Source: Chryseotalea sp. WA131a
Lineage (GTDB): Bacteria; Bacteroidota; Bacteroidia; Cytophagales; Cyclobacteriaceae
Assembly: GCA_025370075.1 (NCBI GenBank)
Contig: CP073016.1
Location: 4,464,001-4,528,000 of the forward strand
Direction of reading: 5' to 3'
DNA length: 64,000 bases
A program made the translations under genes and the position numbers. Positions 28,028 to 36,006 of the stretch are shown here, one piece after another (positions within the stretch are counted from its first letter, which is position 1; every line of letters starts with the position of its first letter). The notes below the pieces were generated by a model. It was not told where the DNA came from and searched no databases. It saw only the letters and a program-made list of their open reading frames with translations.

Positions 28028-28045
28028 TTCTACTGCAAAATCTGG
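28028..28045 (-). repeat. IS1380-family right terminal inverted repeat
   Basis: Reverse complement of the left end (TTCTACTGCAAAATCTGG on the + strand), followed after one base by the second TTTAA target copy. Confidence 0.9.
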
Positions 28046-28158
28046 TTTTAAATGGGGTGGCAATGGGGCTTTTTGAGAGGGATTGTGTTTGCCAACAGGT
28101 TACAATTTAATGGCTAAAGAGGCACATCAAGTAATGGAGAGGTTACTAAATTAAAGCC

Positions 28159-28190
28159 TTTTGGATTTAAAGATTGATATGTTAAATTTG
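28159..28190 (+). promoter_or_regulatory. Bacteroidota-type promoter for the T9SS cargo / PID-CTERM / pglF genes
   Basis: TTTTG at 28159-28163 and TAAATTTG at 28183-28190 are 19 bases apart, an excellent match to the -33 TTTG / -7 TAnnTTTG consensus. The predicted transcript would begin about 20 bases before the ATG at 28219. It lies downstream of the dead aminotransferase, so it would drive the following genes independently of the upstream locus. Confidence 0.7.
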
Positions 28191-28218
28191 TAAATTAATA
28201 TTTGTTAAATAAATTGAA

Positions 28219-30066
28219 ATGAGTAAAAATTGCGTTGTTATATTTTTATGTGGACTTCTATTCTTGCCTGTCATTGTCGCTGCTCAAGCCGTTGGTGATT
28301 ATCGCTCACGTCAAGATGGTAACTGGAGTACAGCAGGCAGTTGGCAACGTTGTACAAGCATTACTCCCGTTACTTGGAATACTGCTAGTGCTGCCCCTAC
28401 TATTTCCAATGGCGTCATAACCATTAGCAGTACTCATACTATCACTGTAACCACGAATGTAACAGCGGATCAGGTTGTCGTTGCATCGGGAGGAACTTTG
28501 TTAGTTAACTCAGGCAACACGTTGACTATTGCTGACGGTGGGGGTGTAGATTTGTCTGTTAGTGGAACTATGGCTGTCTCTGGGTCATTGGATATATCCT
28601 CCGGGGCGCAAGTGGACACAAATAATAATATCACAATTGTTTCAAATTCATCTGGTGACGGTCGATTAGGACCAATGCAAGGTACAATTAATGGGAGTAT
28701 TACTGTAGAGCGTTATGTCAACAACATTGGGGTCCGATCCTATAGGTATTTAGCATCTCCAATTACCAATGGGAACATTGCATCCTGGCAAGCTTCCTTT
28801 CCTATAACGGGTTTATTTACAGGTGCTTCCACTTCTGCGGAATGGCTAGCATTTCCCGGGATGGTTTCAACAAGTCCATCATTGTATTTTTATAATCAAG
28901 CGACTGAGGCTTATGTTGCTTACCCAACTACTAATAACGCTGCTGCAGTAACCAACGGGGTTGGTTACGCTGCCTATTTTCGTGACACCAACCCAATTAC
29001 AGTAAGCGTTACAGGTACTGTTCGATCGGGTGATGTTCCTATTAATCTAACTTCAACTGGTGCTGGCTATAATTTGATTGGTAATCCCTATCCTTCGGCC
29101 ATTAGCTGGGATTTAGTTGACTTAACTACACTGCCTCAAATTAGCACCACCTATGCTGTGCGAGATAATACCGATCAAAGCGGAGTAGGTGCAGGCAACT
29201 TTGCTTATTACCAACAGGGCGGAGGTTCTTCTATTCCAGCGGGATTTGATGGTACTATTGCCATGGGGCAGGCTTTTTGGGTTCAAGCTTTTGCCAACTC
29301 AACAATAACTTTTCAAGAATCTAATAAGATTTTGGCATCTAGCCCAATTTTTTTCAGAAAAGCCACTTCTGAAACGAAGAATGTCTTAAGAATTAAGGCG
29401 GAAGGTTTGTCAAATGCTTTGGTGGACGAAACAATTGTTTGTTTTAATGAGGAAGCGATCGATGCCATGGATAGAAAGGATGCGGTAAAGCGCTTAAATT
29501 CAAAGTTGAACCTTTCCTCTTTTGCAAGTGACGGAAAAGAAATGGCAATTAATACGTTTAGCAACCTGCCAATTGATAGAATGGTTATATTGAATTTATC
29601 AGGAGCCACCATTGGGGATTATAAATTAAATTTTTCTCAATTGGAGACCTTCTTGGCATTGCCAACGATTGAACTTTTTGATGATTTTACTAAACAAAGT
29701 GTAAACATAAACCTTCAAAATTCCACCTATAACTTTTCAGTAACTTCTGATTCCTTGAGCTATGGAGACAAGCGCTTTAGGATTAGTATTAAAAACTTGG
29801 TTACTAGTCTAGAAGATGAGAATATTGCAGTGAGTGCGTATCCTAACCCTATTTCCAACCAATATACCATATCCTTGCCGAAAGAGGTTTCGTTCAATGG
29901 CTCAATTGGATTTTATAACACCATTGGTCAACAGGTAGAACCTACATTGGTAAATTCCACTAATTCTGAGAAGTCATTTGATTTTTCCAACCTTCAATCT
30001 GGCATGTTTATAGTTAAGATTCCAACCACCAATGGAGTTCATCTTTTAAAGGCTATTAAGAAATAA
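28219..30066 (+). CDS. Secreted protein with type IX secretion (T9SS type A) sorting domain
   Basis: 615 residues. A Sec signal peptide (CVVIFLCGLLFLPVIVAAQA) is followed by a beta-rich region with repeated hydrophobic strands of a right-handed helix type (GDYRSRQDGNWSTAGSW, TITVTTNVTADQVVVASGGTL). A globular middle follows (RYVNNIGVRSYRYLASPI; NLIGNPYPSAISW). The last 80 residues form a Por/T9SS sorting domain: VSAYPNPISNQYTISL ... GSIGFYNTIGQQV ... LQSGMFIVKI and a basic end. The protein should cross the outer membrane and be attached to the surface. Its position next to an exosortase substrate candidate and a strong promoter is suggestive of joint function. Confidence 0.85.
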   Translation: MSKNCVVIFLCGLLFLPVIVAAQAVGDYRSRQDGNWSTAGSWQRCTSITPVTWNTASAAPTISNGVITISSTHTITVTTNVTADQVVVASGGTLLVNSGNTLTIADGGGVDLSVSGTMAVSGSLDISSGAQVDTNNNITIVSNSSGDGRLGPMQGTINGSITVERYVNNIGVRSYRYLASPITNGNIASWQASFPITGLFTGASTSAEWLAFPGMVSTSPSLYFYNQATEAYVAYPTTNNAAAVTNGVGYAAYFRDTNPITVSVTGTVRSGDVPINLTSTGAGYNLIGNPYPSAISWDLVDLTTLPQISTTYAVRDNTDQSGVGAGNFAYYQQGGGSSIPAGFDGTIAMGQAFWVQAFANSTITFQESNKILASSPIFFRKATSETKNVLRIKAEGLSNALVDETIVCFNEEAIDAMDRKDAVKRLNSKLNLSSFASDGKEMAINTFSNLPIDRMVILNLSGATIGDYKLNFSQLETFLALPTIELFDDFTKQSVNINLQNSTYNFSVTSDSLSYGDKRFRISIKNLVTSLEDENIAVSAYPNPISNQYTISLPKEVSFNGSIGFYNTIGQQVEPTLVNSTNSEKSFDFSNLQSGMFIVKIPTTNGVHLLKAIKK

Positions 30067-30075
30067 TAAGAAATA

Positions 30076-30264
30076 ATGAAAGCTCGATATTTTTTTGCAA
30101 TAATCATTTTATCAGTTGCATCGATAACGGTAGGTAATGCCCAACCTGTCGACCCAGGTGGTGACCCTGACGTGCCCATTACAGGTATCGAAATACTGAT
30201 AGGTGCAGGTGGGGCACTTGGCTTAAAGAAGTTATTGAATAAAAGAAAAAAGTCAAATTGTTAA
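30076..30264 (+). CDS. Small PID-CTERM-like exosortase substrate candidate
   Basis: 62 residues in three pieces: a Sec signal peptide to about residue 23 (AIIILSVASITVGNAQ), a short Pro/Asp/Gly linker (PVDPGGDPDV), and a C-terminal sorting-signal-like unit. The unit is P-I-T-G at 34-37, a 13-residue hydrophobic stretch (IEILIGAGGALGL) and a basic tail (KKLLNKRKK). The order motif-helix-basic tail is the exosortase substrate layout and resembles the PID-CTERM sorting domain of short Bacteroidota proteins. Almost nothing would remain after processing, so it may be a tag or peptide. It is nine bases after the T9SS gene and overlaps pglF by seven. Confidence 0.75.
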   Translation: MKARYFFAIIILSVASITVGNAQPVDPGGDPDVPITGIEILIGAGGALGLKKLLNKRKKSNC

Positions 30265-32165
30265 CTGATCAGCTCTTTCGCTTTATCAGGAGCATTAAAA
30301 TCCTGCCTAGATGGGTAATCATTTTTCTAGATTTAGCCATCATTTATTTCTCATGCCTACTTGGCTATATTCTTCGCTTCAGTTTCTCACTTACAGAGCC
30401 CAATTATAGCAATTTCATCAAAGGCCCTCTTTTCTACACTGCCTTCGGTGCGCTGGCCATCGCTATCACCAGCAGCTACAAAGGCATTATTCGCTATACA
30501 GGCTTGCAAGATGGGGTGCGAATAATTTTAATGGTGTTCGTCAACGCTACATTTGTGGCGATTGGTAACCTTGTTTTCTTTTACAATGGCCAAGGAAACA
30601 TTGTTCCGTATTCGGTTATCATCATCAGCTTTTTAAGCGCTTCGTTAATCTTGTTCAATTACCGCTTGCTGGTGAAGTATGTTTTCTCCTATTACCGAAA
30701 TGCCATGTTCAAAAAATTGCGGGTGTTGATCTACGGGGCAGGCCAAACAGGCATCGTTACCCGGCATGTGATTGATTCTTCAGCCAGAACCCAAACCGTA
30801 GGATTCTTGGAAAATGATAAGAACAAAATTGGCAAAGTGCTCGATGGCATTAAAATCTACAATGCCAATTTTTCAGAATTGGAAGAACTGTTTAAGGATC
30901 TTCAGATCGATGAGGTGGTGATGACGGTGCGCGATTTGGGTTTAGATTCGAAGAATGATCTGGTGAATGTGTGCATCCGCAACCATGTAAAGATAAGGAC
31001 CATTCCGTCTGTGGATAAGTGGGTGAGGGGTGAATTGAGTATAAACCAGATCAAAGAAGTAAACATTGAAGATCTATTGGGCAGAGAGTCGATAAAACTG
31101 GATCGGCACGAAGTGCAAAGCGACTTGCAAGGAAAGCGTGTGTTGATTACTGGCGCAGCAGGATCAATTGGTAGTGAATTGGTTCGACAGGTGATTCAAT
31201 ACAATCCGGAGAGCTTGATTTTAATTGATCAAGCAGAATCTGACTTGTACGAAATTGAGCGCGAAATCAGGAGAAAAGAGAGTTGGTCAAAGATTAGTCT
31301 GTATTTGGCCGACATCACCAACAAGGAAAGAATGGAAGCCATTTTTGCTGCGCACAAACCTGAAGTGGTTTTTCACGCAGCGGCCTACAAGCATGTTCCC
31401 ATGATGGAGAGCAATCCATCAGAAGCGATTGTTTGCAATATCCTAGGTACTAAGTTATTGGCTGATCTGGCAGTGGCGAATCACGTACGGAAATTTGTCA
31501 TGATCTCAACCGACAAGGCGGTGAACCCGACCAACGTAATGGGTTGCTCCAAGCGAATAGCCGAGATTTATGTTCAGTCGCTCAATAGCCATGCAGCCCT
31601 AACAGGAGGTAAAACGTCATTTGTTACCACCCGCTTCGGCAATGTGTTGGGTTCTAATGGATCGGTGATCCCGTTGTTTAAGAAGCAGATTCAGCAAGGT
31701 GGGCCCGTTACCGTTACGCACCCCGAAGTAACCCGCTACTTCATGACCATTCCAGAAGCTTGCCAGTTGGTATTAGAGGCCGGCACCATGGGCAAAGGTG
31801 GTGAGATCTTTATCTTTGATATGGGGAGCGCAATCAGGATTTCAGATCTTGCCAAGAAGATGATTTACCTATCGGGTTTTGAGCCGGGAAGAGATATCGA
31901 GATTGTGTATACCGGCCTACGTGAGGGTGAAAAATTGTACGAAGAACTGCTCAACAACTACGAAGACACCGTACCAACGCACCATAAAAAAATCATGATT
32001 GCCAAGGTGAAAGAGCACTCTTACGATGAAATCAATAAATTCGTTGACCTGTTCAACGATTTGGTGTACGATGCCAATGAATTAAAAATGGTGGCCTTGA
32101 TGAAAGAGTTGGTACCTGAGTATAAAAGCAATTACTCGCGTTACGAAGTACTAGATCAAAGATAG
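30258..32165 (+). CDS. pglF: UDP-GlcNAc 4,6-dehydratase, PglF/CapD/WbpM-like membrane protein
   Basis: 635 residues with a TTG start that overlaps the preceding gene. Four N-terminal membrane helices (about residues 15-130) are followed by a first Rossmann domain (LIYGAGQTGIVTRHV) and a catalytic SDR domain: VLITGAAGSIGSELV, HAAAYKHVPMMESNP, and STDKAVNPTNVMGCSKR with the family's Met-x3-Lys in place of Tyr. It converts UDP-GlcNAc to the 4-keto-6-deoxy sugar that the PglE and PglD homologues use. It is the last gene of the polysaccharide locus. No + strand terminator sits directly after it. Confidence 0.9.
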   Translation: MLTDQLFRFIRSIKILPRWVIIFLDLAIIYFSCLLGYILRFSFSLTEPNYSNFIKGPLFYTAFGALAIAITSSYKGIIRYTGLQDGVRIILMVFVNATFVAIGNLVFFYNGQGNIVPYSVIIISFLSASLILFNYRLLVKYVFSYYRNAMFKKLRVLIYGAGQTGIVTRHVIDSSARTQTVGFLENDKNKIGKVLDGIKIYNANFSELEELFKDLQIDEVVMTVRDLGLDSKNDLVNVCIRNHVKIRTIPSVDKWVRGELSINQIKEVNIEDLLGRESIKLDRHEVQSDLQGKRVLITGAAGSIGSELVRQVIQYNPESLILIDQAESDLYEIEREIRRKESWSKISLYLADITNKERMEAIFAAHKPEVVFHAAAYKHVPMMESNPSEAIVCNILGTKLLADLAVANHVRKFVMISTDKAVNPTNVMGCSKRIAEIYVQSLNSHAALTGGKTSFVTTRFGNVLGSNGSVIPLFKKQIQQGGPVTVTHPEVTRYFMTIPEACQLVLEAGTMGKGGEIFIFDMGSAIRISDLAKKMIYLSGFEPGRDIEIVYTGLREGEKLYEELLNNYEDTVPTHHKKIMIAKVKEHSYDEINKFVDLFNDLVYDANELKMVALMKELVPEYKSNYSRYEVLDQR

Positions 32166-32524
32166 AGCAATGTAGTGATAAATAGCTGGTGACTTGATGA
32201 GATAATTTGTTAAAATTAGCGCATCATCCAAGAGGAAGAAAGCTCTGCTGAAGTAACTGATCAGCAATAAGGTAACGCTTGTATGAAAAAAGAGGGCTGG
32301 TAAATTGTTTGGTCAGTTCTATTTTTTTTTGGTCAGCCTAATGGCCCCAAAAACTAATTTATCATTGGATAGATAAACATACTCATACCATAGTCATAGT
32401 TGGGTATCAATTGACAAGCCACTATCTCGACTCAGTGTTTTTACTAATAGAATTCCCCAACGAATTACAGATAATCTTCAGCAAGCCCAGCATCGCTTTT
32501 TTTGTCTTTCCCATAAACAAAAAA
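32166..32524. other. Intergenic region with no gene seen
   Basis: No reading frame of any quality on either strand. It contains weak imperfect repeats (GGTCAG around 32310-32340) but nothing I can name. It separates the end of the polysaccharide locus from the convergent minus-strand gene. Confidence 0.6.
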
Positions 32525-32552
32525 AGTTTAGTGAAACCGCTTTCACTAAACT
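32525..32552. terminator. Bidirectional hairpin terminator
   Basis: A perfect 12-base stem, AGTTTAGTGAAA and its complement, closes a CCGC loop. An A-run lies on its left (a T-run for minus-strand transcripts) and CTCTTT on its right. It sits between convergent transcription units: pglF (+) and the outer-membrane protein (-). Confidence 0.85.
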
Positions 32553-32621
32553 CTTTGTAACTATATCAATATCCCCAAGCTGGGATCACCAACTATTTTT
32601 CAGTAAGATTGCTTCTTTAGC

Positions 32622-33503
32622 TTATTTCCTTAGTCGGCCATTTCTGTTGTAACGATACATCGAGCCGCGCTTCTTCGAGTATGATTTCCTGTTTCCACCA
32701 CCTCCCAAATCCAGTGGAAGGTAGTATTCAATCTTAACATTAAGAAGCATATAAGCGTCATCACTGGTAGGGTTTCCTCTCACTCCTCCTGGAAGGCCTT
32801 GTTGAGCAGGATCAACTCTTTTGTCAGACATTCTCGCAGCCAATGGATCTGAAAAAGCAGCAGTGCCTAAGTAAGAGGGGCCGCTTACATCGTCCAAATA
32901 ATCCGTAAGTACTTTTCTCCACCCACCTTCAATGGCAACGTTAAGCTGAGGGGTAACTTTTAATCTAACCCCTAAACCAAAAGGAATGGTGGGAGTGACC
33001 AAGCTGTATTCTTTTCCTTCCGTTTGAAGAGGTTGTAGAGCTACTAAATTACCAGTAAGTGGATCTTTCGCTTTAGGATTAAAATAAAGAAGCCCCACAC
33101 CCGCAAAACCATAGAGATTAAATGAAGGCCTTCTATAATACCGATCACCATGCGCATATAAATTAACAATGCCCACGGCACTCAGTTCAAAATTGCTCGA
33201 TTGAAAGGAAAGATTTCTTTGATCCCTTCCACCTGAGGTAGCTTTTGCGTCATCACCAGCTAGGGTAAACCAGTTAAGTTCAACCCTTCCACCTATTCGG
33301 TTGCTAAAATAGTATTGTAATCCAATATTAACATTCGGTTGAGCTCCTATTATATCGCTACTGTTAGCAAGGTCGCCATAGTATGACGATGTTCCCAAAC
33401 CTCCAGTAAAAATCAATGAGCGCTCTCCTCTAGCTGCATAAAAGCTTTGCGAAAAGCTGCTGACCGCCAAGAGGGACAATAATAAGCAAAGTAAATTCTT
33501 CAT
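32622..33503 (-). CDS. Outer-membrane beta-barrel protein, DUF6089-like
   Basis: 293 residues from the ATG whose complement is at 33503; an ATG 30 bases further out gives a poorer signal peptide. The signal peptide is MKNLLCLLLSLLAVSSFSQS. The repeated alternating strands (SLIFTGGLGTSSYYGDL, NVNIGLQYYFSNRIGGRVEL, and NVAIEGGWRK) fit a small eight-stranded barrel. The YxDL motif near the N-terminus is typical of the Bacteroidota DUF6089 group. The last 20 residues are very basic and Gly/Tyr rich, unlike most barrels. Its function is unknown; it is convergent with pglF and follows sucC. Confidence 0.7.
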   Translation of the reverse strand: MKNLLCLLLSLLAVSSFSQSFYAARGERSLIFTGGLGTSSYYGDLANSSDIIGAQPNVNIGLQYYFSNRIGGRVELNWFTLAGDDAKATSGGRDQRNLSFQSSNFELSAVGIVNLYAHGDRYYRRPSFNLYGFAGVGLLYFNPKAKDPLTGNLVALQPLQTEGKEYSLVTPTIPFGLGVRLKVTPQLNVAIEGGWRKVLTDYLDDVSGPSYLGTAAFSDPLAARMSDKRVDPAQQGLPGGVRGNPTSDDAYMLLNVKIEYYLPLDLGGGGNRKSYSKKRGSMYRYNRNGRLRK

Positions 33504-33560
33504 AAAGCTAGAATTAAAATGCAATTTATACAAAATTGTATTGATATGGAAAATAACCAG

Positions 33561-34772
33561 TTACTTTAAAACTTCCGTGATCTTTTGTGCTGCCTCTTTC
33601 AACTGAATAGCCGAGAATACCTTTAGCCCTGATTCTTTGATGATTTTAGCTCCTTCTTCGGCATTGGTTCCTTGCAATCGCACAATAATGGGAACCGGTA
33701 TGTTGCCCACTTTTTTGTAGGCTTCTACCACGCCATTGGCTACCCGATCACACCTTACAATTCCACCAAAGATGTTGATTAATATGGCTTTAACATTGGG
33801 ATCTTTAAGTATAATTCTAAATCCAGCCTCTACCGTTTCGGCATTGGCACCACCGCCCACATCCAAGAAGTTGGCAGGCTCACCACCCGATAGCTTAATG
33901 ATATCCATAGTGGCCATAGCAAGGCCTGCACCGTTCACCATACAACCCACATTGCCATCCAATTTAACATAGTTGAGGCCTGATTTACCAGCCTCCACTT
34001 CCAATGGATCTTCTTCCGAAATGTCTCTTAATTCTTCTAAGTCCTTGTGCCTGAACAAAGCATTGTCGTCTAGGTTAACCTTTCCGTCCACCGCCAAGAT
34101 TTTGCTATCGGATGTTTTTAGCACGGGGTTGATCTCGAACATGGAGGCATCTAATCCGATATATGCTGCGTAAAGTGAGTTCACAAATTTCACCATCTCT
34201 TTAAAGGCATTTCCCTCTAAGCCCAAAGCGAAGGCAATCTTTCTTGCTTGAAACGGTTGCAAGCCAATAGTAGGGTCAATCCATTCTTTTACAATCTTTT
34301 CAGGATGGGTGGCCGCCACTTCTTCAATGTTCATACCTCCTTCGGTGGAGGCCATGATCACGGGCTTGCTGGTAGAGCGATCCAACAAAATACTCATGTA
34401 GTATTCTTTGGGTTCAGATTCGCCCGGATAGTAAACATCTTCGGCAATCAATACTTTGTTAACTTTCTTTCCGGCAGGGCCTGTTTGAATGGTTACCAAT
34501 GTGCCGCCCAAAATGGCTTTCGATTTTTCAAATACTTCATCTACGCTTTTGGCCAATACTACACCGCGCGAACCGGTTTCTTTAACCGTTCCTTTTCCAC
34601 GGCCACCAGCATGGATTTGTGACTTTACCACAAACCATTTAGACCCAGTCTCGGTCATTATTTCTTTGGCTGCTGCAACTGCTTTGTCAGGTGTATCGGC
34701 AACAATACCGCGCTGCACGGCCACACCAAACTTTTTTAGAATATCTTTCGCCTGGTATTCGTGAATATTCAT
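33561..34772 (-). CDS. sucC: Succinyl-CoA synthetase (ADP-forming) subunit beta
   Basis: 403 residues, the usual length. The ATP-grasp half begins MNIHEYQAKDILKKFGV and includes KSQIHAGGRGKG, LIAEDVYYPGESEPKEYY and NPVLKTSDSKILAVDGKV. The C-terminal CoA-ligase half has GCMVNGAGLAMATMDIIKL, LDVGGGANAETV and NIFGGIVRCDRVANG. It makes succinate and ATP from succinyl-CoA in the TCA cycle with the alpha subunit, which is not in this window. It is downstream-linked to the barrel gene by 57 bases on the minus strand. Confidence 0.95.
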   Translation of the reverse strand: MNIHEYQAKDILKKFGVAVQRGIVADTPDKAVAAAKEIMTETGSKWFVVKSQIHAGGRGKGTVKETGSRGVVLAKSVDEVFEKSKAILGGTLVTIQTGPAGKKVNKVLIAEDVYYPGESEPKEYYMSILLDRSTSKPVIMASTEGGMNIEEVAATHPEKIVKEWIDPTIGLQPFQARKIAFALGLEGNAFKEMVKFVNSLYAAYIGLDASMFEINPVLKTSDSKILAVDGKVNLDDNALFRHKDLEELRDISEEDPLEVEAGKSGLNYVKLDGNVGCMVNGAGLAMATMDIIKLSGGEPANFLDVGGGANAETVEAGFRIILKDPNVKAILINIFGGIVRCDRVANGVVEAYKKVGNIPVPIIVRLQGTNAEEGAKIIKESGLKVFSAIQLKEAAQKITEVLK

Positions 34773-34846
34773 GTGAAATAGATTAGGATATTAATTTTGG
34801 AAGCAAGCTAGTTTTTTTAAACCTTTATTTCAAGAAATAAATTTTC

Positions 34847-35500
34847 ATGCTAAAAGGAAGATCATTGACAAAAAAGTATGGCGACTTGCCCGTGCTAAAA
34901 GGGGTGGACATCGACATCCGAAAAAGTGAGGTGGTATCCATTGTGGGCGCATCGGGTGCTGGCAAAAGTACGCTGCTTCACATATTGGGTACATTGGATA
35001 CACCCGATGCAGGTATGCTGGAGATTGATGGACAAAATGTAGTTGGTCGCAAGCCTGCCGACTTAGCAGCCTTTCGAAATGCAAACATCGGGTTTGTGTT
35101 TCAGTTTCATAATCTCTTGCCCGAGTTTTCGGCTTTGGAGAATGTAATGATACCCGGATTGATCGCGAAGAAATCTCAAACGCTTGTAAAAGATCGGGCC
35201 ATTGAATTGTTGACGATGCTTAGATTGAAAGAACGAGCCGAACACAAACCTGCTGAGTTATCAGGAGGGGAGCAGCAGCGTGTGGCCGTGGCGCGGTCGC
35301 TGATCAATTCACCTAAGTTAGTTTTAGCCGATGAACCGAGTGGAAATTTAGATTCGAAAAACGCAACCGAATTGCATCAACTGTTCTTTAACCTGCGCGA
35401 TCAATTTGGGCAGACATTTGTGATTGTTACCCACAACCAAGAGTTTGCTTCTACCACTGACCGAAAGTTAGAGATTAAAGATGGAATGATGCGGGTTTGA
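34847..35500 (+). CDS. lolD: ABC transporter ATP-binding protein, LolD-like
   Basis: 217 residues with all ABC motifs: Walker A GASGAGKST (about residues 36-44), Q-loop VFQFHNLLPEF, signature LSGGEQQRVAVARS, Walker B LVLADEPSGNLD and an H-loop in VIVTHN. Length and the sequence around EPSGNLD match the LolD/MacB/FtsE group. LolD powers lipoprotein release from the inner membrane with LolC/E. No permease gene is adjacent. It is divergent from sucC with about 75 bases between. Confidence 0.85.
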   Translation: MLKGRSLTKKYGDLPVLKGVDIDIRKSEVVSIVGASGAGKSTLLHILGTLDTPDAGMLEIDGQNVVGRKPADLAAFRNANIGFVFQFHNLLPEFSALENVMIPGLIAKKSQTLVKDRAIELLTMLRLKERAEHKPAELSGGEQQRVAVARSLINSPKLVLADEPSGNLDSKNATELHQLFFNLRDQFGQTFVIVTHNQEFASTTDRKLEIKDGMMRV

Positions 35501-35509
35501 GATTCTAAC

Positions 35510-35542
35510 AAAAAAAGGCAGTTGCCTGACTCCCTTTTTTTT
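35510..35542 (+). terminator. Probable terminator after the ABC ATPase gene
   Basis: AAAAAAAGG pairs with CCTTTTTTT across a short GGCAGTTGCC hairpin, ending in a run of eight T. It is ten bases after the stop. The stem is A/T rich, so strength is uncertain. Confidence 0.5.
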
Positions 35543-35773
35543 CCACTTCTACTTTTTTAAACCGCTTTGGTTCAGCTTTGCTGCGTTTGTACTTCGGGCT
35601 GATTTTCGAATATCTGTTTTGCGCGAGCTGCCCGACATCTCGTATTCATCTGAGTCTTTGCCGAACTCCGATGCCACACATGTGACCATGCGCCATTCTG
35701 CTGTTGTTGATCTTTGACCGTGGGAGATGAGGAAGTGCATCACCAATAATCGATATGAATTGTTTCCTGTTAG

Positions 35774-35980
35774 CGCGCCCTTGATCGTCAGTACTGGATT
35801 GGAGCAACAATTCTAAAAGTGACACTTTCTTTTTTTGATGATGAAAAAGTCTAATTTTCTATTGATGCGAATGGGTCTCATGTCGTTTCAAAAAACGTGC
35901 CTTCGGTACATCAGCAGATAGAGAACTTTGCAGTTACAGTATTAAAAATCCCAGAGGCTATCGAACAAACCAAATGGTAG
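35774..35980 (+). pseudogene. Possible degraded gene fragment of unknown family
   Basis: A 69-codon frame with one internal TAA (35852) reads like real protein: RQYWIGATILKVTLSFFDDEKV, then after the stop FSIDANGSHVVSKNVPSVHQ, and IENFAVTVLKIPEAIEQTKW. No known family recognised. It has no clear start. With a minus-strand 65-residue frame at 35549-35746 that I could not support, it fills the 505-base gap between the ABC ATPase and the protease. Something may have been disrupted here. Confidence 0.35.
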
Positions 35981-36006
35981 AGTAAGAAATTGGTAGAGTA
36001 AGAAAT
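35975..36006. repeat. 16-base tandem duplication
   Basis: TGGTAGAGTAAGAAAT occurs twice in direct succession, 35975-35990 and 35991-36006. The second copy ends in the stop codon of the minus-strand protease. It looks like a recent slippage duplication. Confidence 0.7.

Larger units (their letters stand above)
26654..28046 (+). mobile_element. IS1380-family insertion sequence
   Basis: The element spans about 1393 bases. Its 18-base terminal repeats CCAGATTTTGCAGTAGAA match perfectly in inverted orientation. It is flanked by a 5-base duplication TTTAA (26649-26653 and 28047-28051), within the size range of IS1380-family targets. It carries one transposase gene. Removing the element and one TTTAA restores the aminotransferase reading frame across the site, which confirms the boundaries. 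It looks richer in G+C than its surroundings. Confidence 0.9.
26086..28154 (+). pseudogene. Sugar aminotransferase (DegT family) pseudogene, interrupted by an IS element
   Basis: This is a broken paralogue of the 23.1-kb aminotransferase. The ATG at 26086 overlaps the upstream stop and reads KIPLVYNPIDGESLQKVL. A TAA replaces codon 53 (26242), just before LHSGTSALHLALLAVG. About 155 residues are missing at about 26415, including the PLP-Lys region: TWNIDLARR is followed directly by sequence matching the C-terminal third (HWLSTVLL, TRPFWNPMHVQPAF). An IS1380-family element then splits SVLNGVAMGLFER. After it, a one-base loss shifts the frame before GLCLPTGYNLMAKE. Four independent lesions show it is long dead. 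Confidence 0.85.

Noticed and set aside
30258..30264. An upstream extension of the PglF-like protein
   Set aside because: The TTG at 30258 gives the best N-terminus; the overlap with the small peptide gene is only seven bases and no upstream start fits.
32300..32345. Repeated GGTCAG around a T-run near 32310-32340
   Set aside because: Only six bases repeated, with no stem or gene context; probably chance.
35549..35746. A 65-residue minus-strand frame reading SHGQRSTTAEWRMVT
   Set aside because: No recognisable family, no promoter or terminator. The frame is short enough to be chance.
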